Below, in pieces: positions 1 through 9,260 of a stretch of 64,000 nt of DNA. The notes under the pieces are model-generated. The model was not told the origin of the DNA, made no database searches, and saw only the letters and a program-made list of their open reading frames with translations. The DNA is from Symbiodinium natans. Taxonomy: Eukaryota > Sar > Dinophyceae > Suessiales > Symbiodiniaceae. Both the position numbers and the translations under genes were made by a program. The stretch covers positions 1-64,000 of the forward strand of contig CAJNDS010002215.1 in NCBI GenBank assembly GCA_905221605.1. Reading direction: 5' to 3'. How positions within the stretch are numbered: position 1 is the stretch's first letter; each line of letters opens with the position of its first letter.

Positions 1-3
1 AAC

Positions 4-46
<43 letters not shown>

Positions 47-117
47 ACACAGACACAGACATATATATATATATATATATATCACAGACACAGACATATA
101 TATATATGTATAATTAT
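1..117. repeat. AC and AT microsatellites
   Basis: An (AC)n tract at the left edge passes through a short ACAGAC phase into (AT)n, a second ACAGAC, then (AT)n again. This is a compound dinucleotide microsatellite. Nothing coding is visible in it, and it may continue beyond the window. Confidence 0.95.
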
Positions 118-727
118 ATACGCAAACGCGGCAGCAGTGCCGCCGGGCCCACTTGTCCGCCATGTAAACATGATGAGCTTCAGCTCGAGGTGATGCCATC
201 CCCTCCATTTTTCCCATCCTGGAAGGACTACAGCATCCAGACCAAATCAAATCAAAGAGAGGTTTTTCAAGAAAGCTCCGCAGCCTGCTCCAAAGCACGC
301 AAGGAGGGCCGTCAGCCGCAACTTCATCCCGTGTCTTCGATCGAATTCGTGAGCAAGCTTGGTTGTGCTGCACACAATGAGCCGTCTTCACCTAGGCACT
401 CTCCAAAGCGTGCGTAATCGGAGCAGAAACACAGAGACGAGAACAGATGTGTGTTGCTGTTGCTTGACCACATGCCCTCACAGCTGCCACAAGACTCATG
501 TTCTCACTGACGGGCGGAAAGGGTCCGACCCCCATATCCAGAAACCCGAGGAAGCAAGAAAGAAAGAGGCGGGAGAAAGGACGCGGAACTGATCGTCCAG
601 GCACCAGTTGCAAAATTTTGCCCTTCTTCTTGAACGAGAGAATATCATCAAATATGCATCTTCCGGGGTATCTCTCCTTCAACCACCTGTAGCACACTAA
701 CGTGCTTGGAGCAACGATCACGAAGAA

Positions 728-1263
728 TCAGAACCTGTAAAGCATGACGAACGAGCGTTTGTACTGGATCCATGCATGCCTCTGAGCGCCTTTGTCCAGC
801 TCGCAGGCAAATCCAATATCTGCCTTCGGCTTGAACCCATAGCGGTTGTGCACGTTCTGCACAAGCATGTCCAGCGCGCCTGGAGGATTGAAAGGGAGCT
901 CATGGCATGCAAGAGGCCTCAGTGGGCGGCCAGGGCGCACGCAACGAAATCCGCTCCAGTGAAATAGTGGTCCATAATAAAATCGACATCCTGGAGGCGA
1001 CGCACCAGTTCGTCTTTGTGAAAAACATGCCTTGGCCAAAGCAACTGAACACGCACATCAATTGCAGCGCAGCTATCTTCCAAGCTGGCATGACATCTGC
1101 AACATTCGCTGAGTCTCTCAAACAACGCTAGGAGTTTCTTCGGCCATTCATGCAATCCACCCACATCGCAAGGAAAAGCGAACCTTGGAAGAAAGCGCTC
1201 GTGTCTCAGAGCCGTGTGACATTTGAGGGCTGTGTGCGGAGGATCGGCTGTGGAAGCAACGTT
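728..1263 (-). pseudogene. broken unrecognised coding fragment
   Basis: On the minus strand two frames look protein-like one after the other. The first runs from about 1263 to 920 and includes stretches such as HEWPKKLLALFERL and FHKDELVRRLQDVDFIMDHY. The second runs from about 915 to 728 and includes NPPGALDMLVQNVHNRYGF before a stop. They lie in different frames with almost no gap, so one gene with a small indel is likelier than two exons. The upstream frame has no ATG of its own, so further exons may lie beyond 1263. I do not recognise a family. A third coding-like piece in minus frame (about 700-590, YRWLKERYPGRCIFDDIL) could be a following exon. The fragment may be a decayed gene or exons with unrecognised dinoflagellate splice sites. 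Confidence 0.3.
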
Positions 1264-1319
1264 TCGTCCTCCTCCTGCTGAAATGGGCTCAGGCTTGGGA
1301 ACAGAGGTCTGCAAGGAGG

Positions 1320-2080
1320 CAAAGTGGCACCTTGGCTTTTCTTCTTAGGAAATCAGGACTCAGGACAGCCATGAACTGCAGCAGTAGCACTCTTCTCTTC
1401 CGGCTCTGGTCCCCAGAGAGCTGGTGCATGATCTTCCTCTGCTGGCCTGCTTGCTGAAGAAATTGTTGCAGGCATGCTCCAGATGAACCCTCTAAACCCA
1501 ACAACTGGAAAGCTGCACCTTGATCTGCTCTGGTCGGACCCTGCTTGCAGTGCAGGTTTCTTGGCTGGCCTGCATCCACACGGTCTGCAAAGGAACAGGC
1601 AAAATCCCAAGCACTGGCGTTTTCAAGCCTCGACTTGCTGTGTGGCTGCGCTGCTGCAGGTCTCTTCATGGCCAGGGCAAGGCAGTTTCAGCTCTGGCAG
1701 TTAAGAAGGAGCCGCAAGCACGGATAGCAGGCATGGCCACGTTCTTCCACTTGTACGGTTCAGCAGACAGTGCTTTACCAAAGAGCAGAAGAGGCAACGC
1801 AAGGAAATCGCCAAAAAGAATCCCGAGGTCACAGCGACGGTGGAGGTCAATGTTGTTTCCACGACCTGGCCATAGGTTTGTTGCAAGTTCATGAGTGCAC
1901 TCTTGGACGCCTGGGTCATACAACAAGCGAAAGAAATGAGCGGGGAATTCTGGCGCTGGCACAGTGTCCTTTTCAAGCCACAGCAGCTGAACAGCCCTGT
2001 CGAATGAAAAGTGAAGATGCTGCAGAGCCTTCTCGAATCAAAATTTAGGATGCTGCAGCTGCGCAAGGTGAGCTAATTGG
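1320..2080. other. no supported gene
   Basis: Only short competing frames occur here on both strands. A minus-strand stretch near 1960-1850 (PAHFFRLLYDPGVQECTHEL) has a protein-like look but is too short to call. Confidence 0.4.
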
Positions 2081-2082
2081 GG

Positions 2083-2703
2083 TTAGCCTTGCCGAGCCCT
2101 CTTGACGCTGGGCTCTGACTCTGCCTCTGACTCTGACTCTCCCTGGTCGTTTGCGCGCTGCAAGTCAGACAGCTGACTCTGCAAGTCGGACATCTCCTTC
2201 TGGATCTGCGCCACCCGCTTTACACGCCTGACGCAAACAATTGTTGCAACAGAGAGTAAGGGGAAGGGGCCACCGATTAAATCAACCATAGTCGGCTTCG
2301 CAGCAGCTTGCGCCAGAGACCCAACGCCCGTGCCACTCAGGTACGGAAAGGCCGTCAGCTGGCTCTCAACCTTCGTGAGGTCGTCAGATATGGAGATCAC
2401 GAATCTCGCTGCGCTTGGCTAATGTGGAGCTGGTCCGTGTGCATCTTGCGGTCCATGAATCGAAAGGAAAACATGTCGGAACTTGTGTTGATGATCAGCT
2501 CCAGAAGCATGCAGTTCTTCGGCGATTGCACACGAGGTCCTGGCAATGGAACGGCTATTGTTGAAATTCATCTGGGACTCAAAGCATGCCCACAGCGGGG
2601 GCTCACAAAGGACCACGTTGCGCAGCCGAATCTGCTCAAAGTCGGCGTGGCCGTATTCCAAGTCGTACTTCAAGTTGCGCCACTCCCCTTCCATCATAGC
2701 CAT
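2083..2703 (-). pseudogene. unrecognised ORF with one in-frame TAG
   Basis: From an ATG at 2703 on the minus strand a frame reads MAMMEGEWRNLKYDLEYG and onward for 94 codons to a TAG at 2419-2421. It then continues in the same frame for about 110 more codons to a stop at 2083. Both halves look coding. The second half has a hydrophobic patch (PLLSVATIVCV), a basic turn, a short heptad-like helix (IQKEMSDLQSQLSDLQ) and an acidic then basic tail ending KRARQG. The total would be about 206 residues. The single stop suggests a nonsense mutation, or a short intron with frame kept that I cannot define. No family is recognised. The tail could be a nuclear-localisation-like signal, but this is inference only. 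Confidence 0.4.
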
Positions 2704-2759
2704 GTACCAGGAGGACCCAACGCAGCAACCCTGAGCCCTTTTAACTGGGCCTTTTTTAG

Positions 2760-3365
2760 AGTAAATTCAACTTCTTGGCGAACGAAGAGAGCATGGTGAA
2801 GTAGCAAATTAGACCGGCAAGAAGACACAAGCGATGAAGAGCAAAACACATTCATGGGTTCATTTGAGAACTCATTGCCGCCCAGGCCGGAGACACCGCC
2901 AACGTCACAAGATGGCAGACTACATTTAATTGTCTAGCAGCAAGGCATGTATGTGTCTGCCTTGTTGTTGAATACCTGCCTGTCACAGAGCGTCACAGTG
3001 CAGCTTGGACTTGTCCAAGTTTGGTGAAAGATTCCTTGGCCAGGTTGGTTTGGCCTGCTGGATGCCATTTGGGATTCCGCTGGGGCCCCCAGCTCCTGCA
3101 GCAGCCAGCCACATGTTTTATGCAACGCCTTATTGCTTTAGACTCAGGGCGCATAATGACCTTTCAAAGTATGCTACAAGAGTCTAAATGGTTTGTATTC
3201 ATTCTTGGCGTACCGCATTCGTTGCTGGAATGTAGGGTCGGGCTATCTTCTGCAGTTTGCCAAAGGGTCAAAGTCGTCGCGCAATGACCGGCGTAGGTAT
3301 TTGCAACAAATTTAATACTTTCGGAGATTGTCTGTGGGGTGTTGTGGCTTCCCGTGCATTCGAAT
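2760..3365. other. no supported gene
   Basis: Short overlapping frames occur on both strands, none with recognisable motifs. I see no strong repeat structure before the CT tract that follows. Confidence 0.4.
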
Positions 3366-3367
3366 TC

Positions 3368-3612
<245 letters not shown>

Positions 3613-3860
3613 CCCTCCCTCCGTTGTAATTCGCCTTCCCCCAAGACTCCCCCTGCCTAGTGATTACCCAGCGCCCTTTCCCTTCGACATCAGATCTGCC
3701 CGACAGCATGCGTAACGACCTGGCTAAGTACCTGACGCGCTAGCGGCTGCTTCGTCAGAGCAGTTGCATCATCGCCTTGGCCCAGAAGGAGAGTCAGGGA
3801 GGCACTTTTGGATGGAGCTGATCATGTTTCGGGGTCCGCCTGAATGCACAAGGCCAACCA

Positions 3861-4010
3861 AGACCCTCTGCGACTGCCCAGGCAGTCGGCCTTTACCCCC
3901 GCCCTTACCCCCGCCCTCTGCGACTGCCCAGGCAGTCCGCCTTTACCCCCGCGCCCTCTGCGACTGCCCAGGCAGTCCGCCTTTACCCCCGATAGGCGGA
4001 CTGCCGAGGA
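3861..4010. repeat. short tandem repeats with hairpins
   Basis: A unit reading CTCTGCGACTGCCCAGGCAG followed by TCCGCCTTTACCCCCG occurs three times. Each unit holds the small inverted repeat ACTGCC-CA-GGCAGT. The last copy abuts its inverted complement. Arms GGCAGTCCGCCT (3971-3982) and AGGCGGACTGCC (3994-4005) pair perfectly around an 11-nt loop. The right arm also starts the CCCCGATAGGCGGACTG module that separates the telomere-like blocks downstream. Confidence 0.85.
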
Positions 4011-4020
4011 AAGCGGGACG

Positions 4021-4364
4021 GTTTAGAGTTTAGGGTTTAGGGTTTAGGGTTTAGGGTTTAGGGTTTAGGGTTCGAGGAAAGCGGGAGGGTTTAGGGTTTA
4101 GGGTTTAGGGTTTAGGGTTTAGGGTTTAGGGTTTAGGGTTTAGGGTTACCCCCGATAGGCGGACTGCCGAGGAAAGCGGGACGGTTTAGAGTTTGGGGTT
4201 TAGGGTTTAGGGTTTAGGGTTTAGGGTTTAGGGTTTAGGGTTTAGGGTTCGAGGAAAGCGGGAGGGTTTAGGGTTTAGGGTTTAGGGTTTAGGGTTTAGG
4301 GTTTAGGGTTTATAATTTAGGGTTTAGGGTTTAGGGTTTAGGGTTTAGGGTTTAGGGTTTAGGG
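4021..4364 (+). repeat. interstitial TTTAGGG telomere-like array
   Basis: Four blocks of TTTAGGG heptamers (about 4021-4067, 4088-4145, 4183-4248 and 4266-4364) are separated by two alternating spacers. One is TTCGAGGAAAGCGGGAGGG and the other contains GATAGGCGGACTGCCGAGG. The heptamer is the telomere repeat known from dinoflagellates and plants. The array is internal and flanked by unique DNA, so it is an interstitial copy and not a chromosome end. The alternating spacers suggest that the array grew as a higher-order unit. Confidence 0.93.
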
Positions 4365-4580
4365 TACCCCGATAGGCGGACTGCCGAGGAAAGCGGGACC
4401 CCCCAAAGTTTACCCCCGAGAGTGATAGGCGGACTGTCGAGGTACCCCCGATAGTGATAGGCGGACTGTCGAGGTTTTACCCCCAAAGCCGGACCCCCCC
4501 CCAAAGTTTGACCACCCAGCACAAAAACACAACCCCCGATAGGCGGACTGTCGAGGTGTTCCCCCCAAAGCCGGACCCCC
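4365..4580. repeat. dispersed GATAGGCGGACTG modules
   Basis: Copies of the spacer module seen in the telomere-like array recur near 4370, 4420, 4447 and 4533, often as GGACTGTCGAGG with CCCCC and CCCAAAG tracts between them. It is a decayed continuation of the same compound repeat. No gene is visible. Confidence 0.7.
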
Positions 4581-4999
4581 GCAGTTTGACCGCCCAGCCG
4601 TCAAAAACACCCGTTGTGACAATCTTTGAGGCTCGGCCTCCATTTCGGCTCGGCAGCTCGAAGGACAGCGGGCCCCAGCCTAAGTTCGGAATGCTTCACC
4701 ACGGCGGACTCCCTTGCTTGACCAATCGTGATGATGAGCCACGCATGTCGACACGCAGTGCTTCATGTTCACGTCTTCGGCTTATAGCGGGCTCTCAGCA
4801 TAGTGCACAATGCACAGCAACATACCCAACGTCGAAATGCAGTTCTGTGTGTGTGCGTGGGGACTTTGTGATGATGCAAGGGGGGGGCAAGGGGTTTGTG
4901 CACCCTCAGGACTTTGAGATGATTCAAGGGGTGGGCAAGGGATTTGTCTACGTAGCAAGCGCACTCCGTCTCACTCGCGGGGGACTCCTATAGCAGAGG

Positions 5000-5545
5000 A
5001 TGCCATGGACTTGCGTCTTGTGTTTTCAACAGTCCACCTACCGCCGAGATAGGCAGTGCCAGGATTGTCGAGGCTCAGCCCGTGGAAAACACAACAAACT
5101 CGTGGCCTCTGTCCGCCTGAAGACCAAGTCGAACCTGAAGTCTCTTCCAAAGAAGCATGTGATCTATCAGCAGCATATGCCACCAGCGCAACCAAGCAGC
5201 AGGGAAGTGCTTCGGGAGAAATGGCAGCAGTCTGTGGAGGGGGAGTTTCCAGAACTGCTCTCTGACATCACGTCGCTCTCGGGTAGACATTCGGTTCTGA
5301 GCCACGCGCACGCGCTGGTCGAGGGAGCCGCTGCGCAGCGTTGTGCCTTGCCACCAGTGGAGCCCGCGTATCAGCTGGCTCTTATGTTTTGCGCCATGTC
5401 GTTCTCGACCCGTCTATGCAACCCTGACGCTCTCAGACCAAAGCTGGCTAAGACAAAGGCCGTGGACATGAAGAAGGTTGCAAGGGCACAGAGTGAATGG
5501 GTCAATATCATGGCACAGCTGGACCAAAGCTTCATTGATTGTTGA
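5000..5545 (+). CDS. small protein with RanBP2-like zinc finger
   Basis: An ATG-initiated frame of 181 codons. Residues 3-23 read W-x-C-x2-C-x11-C-x2-C (W3, C5, C8, C20, C23), which resembles a RanBP2/NZF-type zinc ribbon; the classical spacing between the cysteine pairs is about 10. A basic stretch follows (RLKTKSNLKSLPKKH), then a mostly helical region with no signal peptide or membrane segment. RanBP2-type fingers bind single-stranded RNA or ubiquitin, so a nucleic-acid-binding role is possible, but this is inference from one motif. The ORF may be only the first exon of a larger gene. Neighbours are non-coding repeats, so context gives no help. Confidence 0.45.
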   Translation: MPWTCVLCFQQSTYRRDRQCQDCRGSARGKHNKLVASVRLKTKSNLKSLPKKHVIYQQHMPPAQPSSREVLREKWQQSVEGEFPELLSDITSLSGRHSVLSHAHALVEGAAAQRCALPPVEPAYQLALMFCAMSFSTRLCNPDALRPKLAKTKAVDMKKVARAQSEWVNIMAQLDQSFIDC

Positions 5546-6390
5546 GACTTTCCAAGGCTGGGCGACGCTATAGCGTGCGCTGAAGCTAGTGTTCTTTGCG
5601 TTGTTCACGTTGGTCTAGGTGTGGTTTTCGAGTAGACGAGGCACAAGGCCTCTGGGCAAAAACAGTGGCATGGCCGACTGATATGTGGCGGGCTGTTTCA
5701 GAAAAGGCGGCTTCACATTGCCTAAACCACATTCCCTGAAAGAGTGCGTTCGGAAAACCCGGAAACCAGCCCCAGAAGCCGCAAATCCGTTGAGCCCCGC
5801 GTGACTTCATGACTCCCTGTGCTTCCAGAAAAGACTATCCGCTGAGGACCGTGCGACGTCATGAGATTCCACTGCTGTGCTCTCAGATCAGAAGTCAGTA
5901 GCAACAGAGAACATGACACATCGGGAGTCGGCAGCTGGCCATCGGGGCCCAGACATTGTCTCGATAGGCTCATATCACGTAGGTCTGGTGCAGCCTGGAC
6001 GCTCCATTGCGATCTGTGTTGTTTGCATGCTCTGGGGAGTTTGAGTTTGGTGCATGACTCACTTGACAAGGTTTCCTTGGCTTAGGCGAAACAGGGTTTA
6101 GGGAGTTTAGGGTGTTTAGTGCTTGGGGTTTCAGGTGACACAGAAATATGGGCATGCTTGGTTGGAAAAATACAGCTCGCACACAGTTGCGTTCATGTTA
6201 CGCAGGCGCTTGACATGTGACTCACTTCACCAGGTTTCATTGCCTTCGGGTTCAGGGTTTTGGGTTCTAGGGCCTCCAGGGGCAGGTGTATGGTTCAGGG
6301 TTGAGGGCGTCTAGGGTTCCAGGTGACAGTGCAAATAGACATGCTTTATTGGAAAAATACACCACGTGAGGCAACTAGTCTTTTGTCCTG
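5546..6390. other. no supported gene
   Basis: Unique-looking DNA with short competing frames and a few degenerate TTTAGGG heptamers near 6090-6120. No recognisable coding or repeat unit. Confidence 0.4.
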
Positions 6391-6392
6391 CA

Positions 6393-6428
6393 AAAACACA
6401 AATCGCAACCGGTTGCGATTTGTGTTTT
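6393..6428. repeat. 36-bp perfect palindrome, copy 1
   Basis: Arms of 18 bp meet at 6410/6411 without a loop. The core is CACAAATCGCAACC followed directly by its complement. The flanking bases extend the symmetry with one extra A. It is the first of three related palindromes spaced about 140 bp apart. Confidence 0.92.
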
Positions 6429-6534
6429 GCCACTGAAAAGTTAGACCTGAAAGCTCTCCCCGGACCAGGCTAAGTGCTGTTGAGGCTTTCCATGCTTCAG
6501 AGGGCCCTTTGGGATGTAAGTTTTCTGGCGAAAT

Positions 6535-6560
6535 ACAAGTCGCAACTGGTTGCGACTTGT
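6535..6560. repeat. 26-bp palindrome, copy 2, compensated
   Basis: Arms ACAAGTCGCAAC and GTTGCGACTTGT flank a central TG. Relative to the other two copies, A to G in the left arm (AAATCG to AAGTCG) is matched by T to C in the right arm, so the base pair is preserved. This paired change suggests that the fold is maintained, or that the palindrome was copied through a hairpin. Confidence 0.9.
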
Positions 6561-6668
6561 GTTTTTTCAATGAGAAACGACTTCATCCTAACAGAGTGAT
6601 CTGTGCTGTGAACATGCCAGGTGTAGCCTCGAGCGGGGAGACCTTGGAGGTGTAAGTTTTCTGTGGCA

Positions 6669-6702
6669 AAACACAAATCGCAACCGGTTGCGATTTGTGT
6701 TT
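6669..6702. repeat. 34-bp perfect palindrome, copy 3
   Basis: Arms of 17 bp meet at 6685/6686 with the same core as copy 1. Upstream of copies 2 and 3 a shared TAAGTTTTCTG phrase occurs at the same distance, so the palindrome lies at a fixed place within a slightly longer repeat. Confidence 0.92.
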
Positions 6703-6829
6703 CTGCATGACAAACGACTCACTGGCAAATGTGCAGTGTGCTCCAACACTGAAATCTCAGTCCCGTCCTGCGCCAAGCACGCTGCCCAGCGAGTTTCGCC
6801 CAGAATGATGCGGTAGACCTGCCAGTTGC

Positions 6830-7600
6830 TCAAAAAAGCGCAGCTTCGGGTAGTGTATGAGCGCGCAGCCCATGCCAGATCACCTCATGATGCACTCGCG
6901 CTGACGCTGACAAGCGCTGTTTCCTTTTCCAGCACGCCGGCCGGCATCCCACTGCTGGGAGATCTCGGTGTGGCTTGCAGGCGACCCCTTCTGTGGAGTA
7001 GCCCTATACAGCCTTCTTTCTGGGCTTCGCGGTTTGTGTTCCACTTGCAGGGATCGCAGAAACGACGCCTAGGGATGACGTGTGCCCCATCTCAGGTCAG
7101 GAGGTCATCTCGCAGGTTTGCCTCTGCGCAGGTGTCTTGAGGTTTGGAGGGTTTAGGGTTTAGGGTTTTGGGGTTTAGGGTTTAGGGCTTAGGGTTTCGG
7201 GTTGTGGTTCGGGTTTTGGGATTCAGAGTCTACGCTCAATTGCTGAGGGTTTAGGGCTGTGTTTCTCTGAGCTGCTCTTGGCCTGCCTCCACCCGCTCCA
7301 CGCCTGGCGAGCTCCAGATCCTTGTTCTTGATTTGCAGCTCCAGGTCCTACAGGCCAGACCATATAATCACGAGTGAGGCCGAGGCATCAATCTTTGAGT
7401 GATCTTGACATAACAGGAGCAACAGCCAAGTTGGTCAGGTCGCCTCAATTTTGGCGCGCATGACTCGGTTTTGTCGCTCGGTCTCGTTCTGGTCACGCCT
7501 GGGGTCCAGCACGGATTGGAGAAAAAACGGCATTTAGCAACACTGGACTTTAGAAGCTGGGCGTCACGTGCGAAAAAACAAAGGCTGCAAGCACATGTCT
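6830..7600. other. no supported gene; telomere-like fragment
   Basis: Short frames only. A run of TTTAGGG-like heptamers with TTTTGGGG and CTTAGGG variants lies at about 7148-7200. No recognisable gene. Confidence 0.4.
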
Positions 7601-7605
7601 GCTTT

Positions 7606-8373
7606 CTACAGCGAGCTGGGAGCATGAACAGCAAGAGAAGCACAAAAAGGAAGTGTTTCTGAGCAGCAGCCAAGTGTCTGCATGGTTTTGATCTTCGTGT
7701 CTCTTTCCTCCAGCTGCCGCTTCAAGTTGCGGCTCTCCTCCGCGAACTCGCTGTTCGCCTTTGTAAACGCCTGCAGCTGGGATTGGCAGGTGACCAGCTT
7801 CTCCTTGTCCTGGGTATACATATGCAAGTCTGCCAGGCCCTTCGCCAGTGTCTCCTGCATCTTGTTCTGCTGCTCCTGCATCTTGTCCTGCTGCTCCTGT
7901 ATCTTGTCGACCTTGAAAGAGACTGTCTCCACTTGTTTCTCAAAGGACAGCACCTGTCCGCCAAAGGACTCCCGGAACGTCTGGTTGCGCCTTTGGGCAG
8001 CGTTCAGCTGGCCTTGCTGCTGGTGGCCTTGCTGCTGGTGGCCTTGCAGCTGGTGGCCTTGCTGCTGGTGGCCTTGCTGCTGGCCTTGCTGCTGGTGGCC
8101 TTGCAGCTGGTGGCCTTGCTGCTGGTGGCCTTGCTGCTGGCCTTGCTGCTGGTGGCCTTGCAGCTGGTGGCCTTGCAGCTGGTGGCCTTGCTGCTGGTGG
8201 CCTTGCTGCTGGCCTTGCTGCTGGTGGCCTTGCAGCTGGTGGCCTTGCAGCTGGTGGCCTTGCTGCTGGTGGCCTTGCTGCTGGCCCACCTTCCAGGAAA
8301 GGCCCTGTCGGCTGCCAGCCGCTTCAGAGCTCTGCTGCGCAAGAGGTGGCGGAGGCGGTGGTGGACAGGACAT
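7606..8373 (-). CDS. Q-rich repeat and coiled-coil protein
   Basis: On the minus strand an ATG at 8371-8373 opens a 255-codon frame. Residues 1-12 are proline-rich, about 30-125 are a tandem GHQQQ/GHQLQ repeat, and about 140-235 form a strongly heptad-like coiled coil (QEQQDKMQEQQNKMQETL; RNLKRQLEERDTKIK). The last ~20 residues after KTMQTL lose this character and may be intron read-through, so an exon boundary near 7680 is likely. The Q-rich part is encoded by a DNA minisatellite that is open in several frames, so its length should vary between individuals. A structural or scaffolding role would fit a coiled coil, but no family is recognised. Confidence 0.45.
   Translation of the reverse strand: MSCPPPPPPPLAQQSSEAAGSRQGLSWKVGQQQGHQQQGHQLQGHQLQGHQQQGQQQGHQQQGHQLQGHQLQGHQQQGQQQGHQQQGHQLQGHQQQGQQQGHQQQGHQLQGHQQQGHQQQGQLNAAQRRNQTFRESFGGQVLSFEKQVETVSFKVDKIQEQQDKMQEQQNKMQETLAKGLADLHMYTQDKEKLVTCQSQLQAFTKANSEFAEESRNLKRQLEERDTKIKTMQTLGCCSETLPFCASLAVHAPSSL
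8004..8290. repeat. CTGGTGGCCTTGCTG minisatellite
   Basis: Tandem 9-, 12- and 15-bp units built from CTGGTGGCCTTG followed by CTG or CAG. The region falls inside the minus-strand coiled-coil ORF, where it encodes the GHQQQ/GHQLQ repeat. Every unit is a multiple of 3 bp, which keeps all frames on both strands open. Confidence 0.9.
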
Positions 8374-8479
8374 CGTGGCACTTCAAAAAAGAGCTGGTGC
8401 TGTGTACATGTTAGAACTTTTGCGTGAAGGCCATGGGGCCGTTGTACGTGTGTCCACATGGCATAGAAACCATAGCCTC

Positions 8480-9255
8480 TGAAGCCTCATGCATGACAGG
8501 CATGATTCTGACATTGCGTTATGTTAATCGAGAAGAAGCCCTAAACCCTCTCTAAGCCAAGGAGCTCAGGGTTTATTCTTTATCATGGGCCGATCCTTTC
8601 ACTGGCAGCAAGGTGCGAACACAAGCTGACCACAGCAGGGACAAGAGCAGTGATGCAGCAGGCAATGCTTGTTTCCCGGCCTCCGCCGCAGAAGTAGCTG
8701 CCGCTGCCAGTTACTGGACCTACAGAGACAGCGAGGGCGAGAGACCGCAGAGTTTGTGACAACAGGCCGCGGGATAAAGGAACTTCACATGGGGTTCAAG
8801 GGTGGGGGAAACCGGGCGGGGGGGCGGGGGGAAGTCTGTGTAATTGTGTTGGCCCTGGATGGTTTAGGGATGCTCTGGGATCTAGTGTTTAGGATGGCAT
8901 AGGGCTCACTGCTTGGGACATTTAGGAACTCATCTTGTCTGCCTATCATAGCAAAAGGCTTAGGGGGAGGGAGGGGGGCTTAAGGCTTAGCATGGTTTAG
9001 GTGTTCAGGATGGCATAAGGGTTCAGGGTGTAGGGCTCAGTCTGCGACGCATCCAGGCGGATACTGAAGCCTGTTGCAAAAGGGCTTGGTTTGGGGCTTG
9101 GAATGGCGCAGTGTCCAGGGTTCGGGGTTGTCCTGGCACAGTGTCCAGGGTTCGGGGCTGTTCTGGGATTGAAGTATTTTAAGGTTTAGGGGTGTTGCAA
9201 AAGGTTTAGCGCTTAGGCGTTAGGATGGCTCTTGATGATCTTTTTGCGCATGATA
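8480..9255. other. no supported gene
   Basis: G-rich, telomere-tinted unique DNA with scattered TTTAGGG relatives and a short repeated phrase (GTGTCCAGGGTTCGGGG at about 9111 and 9141). No coding signal. Confidence 0.4.
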
Positions 9256-9260
9256 GCTAG

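Noticed and set aside
4021-4364. A chromosome end
   Set aside because: The TTTAGGG blocks are flanked on both sides by unique and other repetitive DNA, so they are interstitial.
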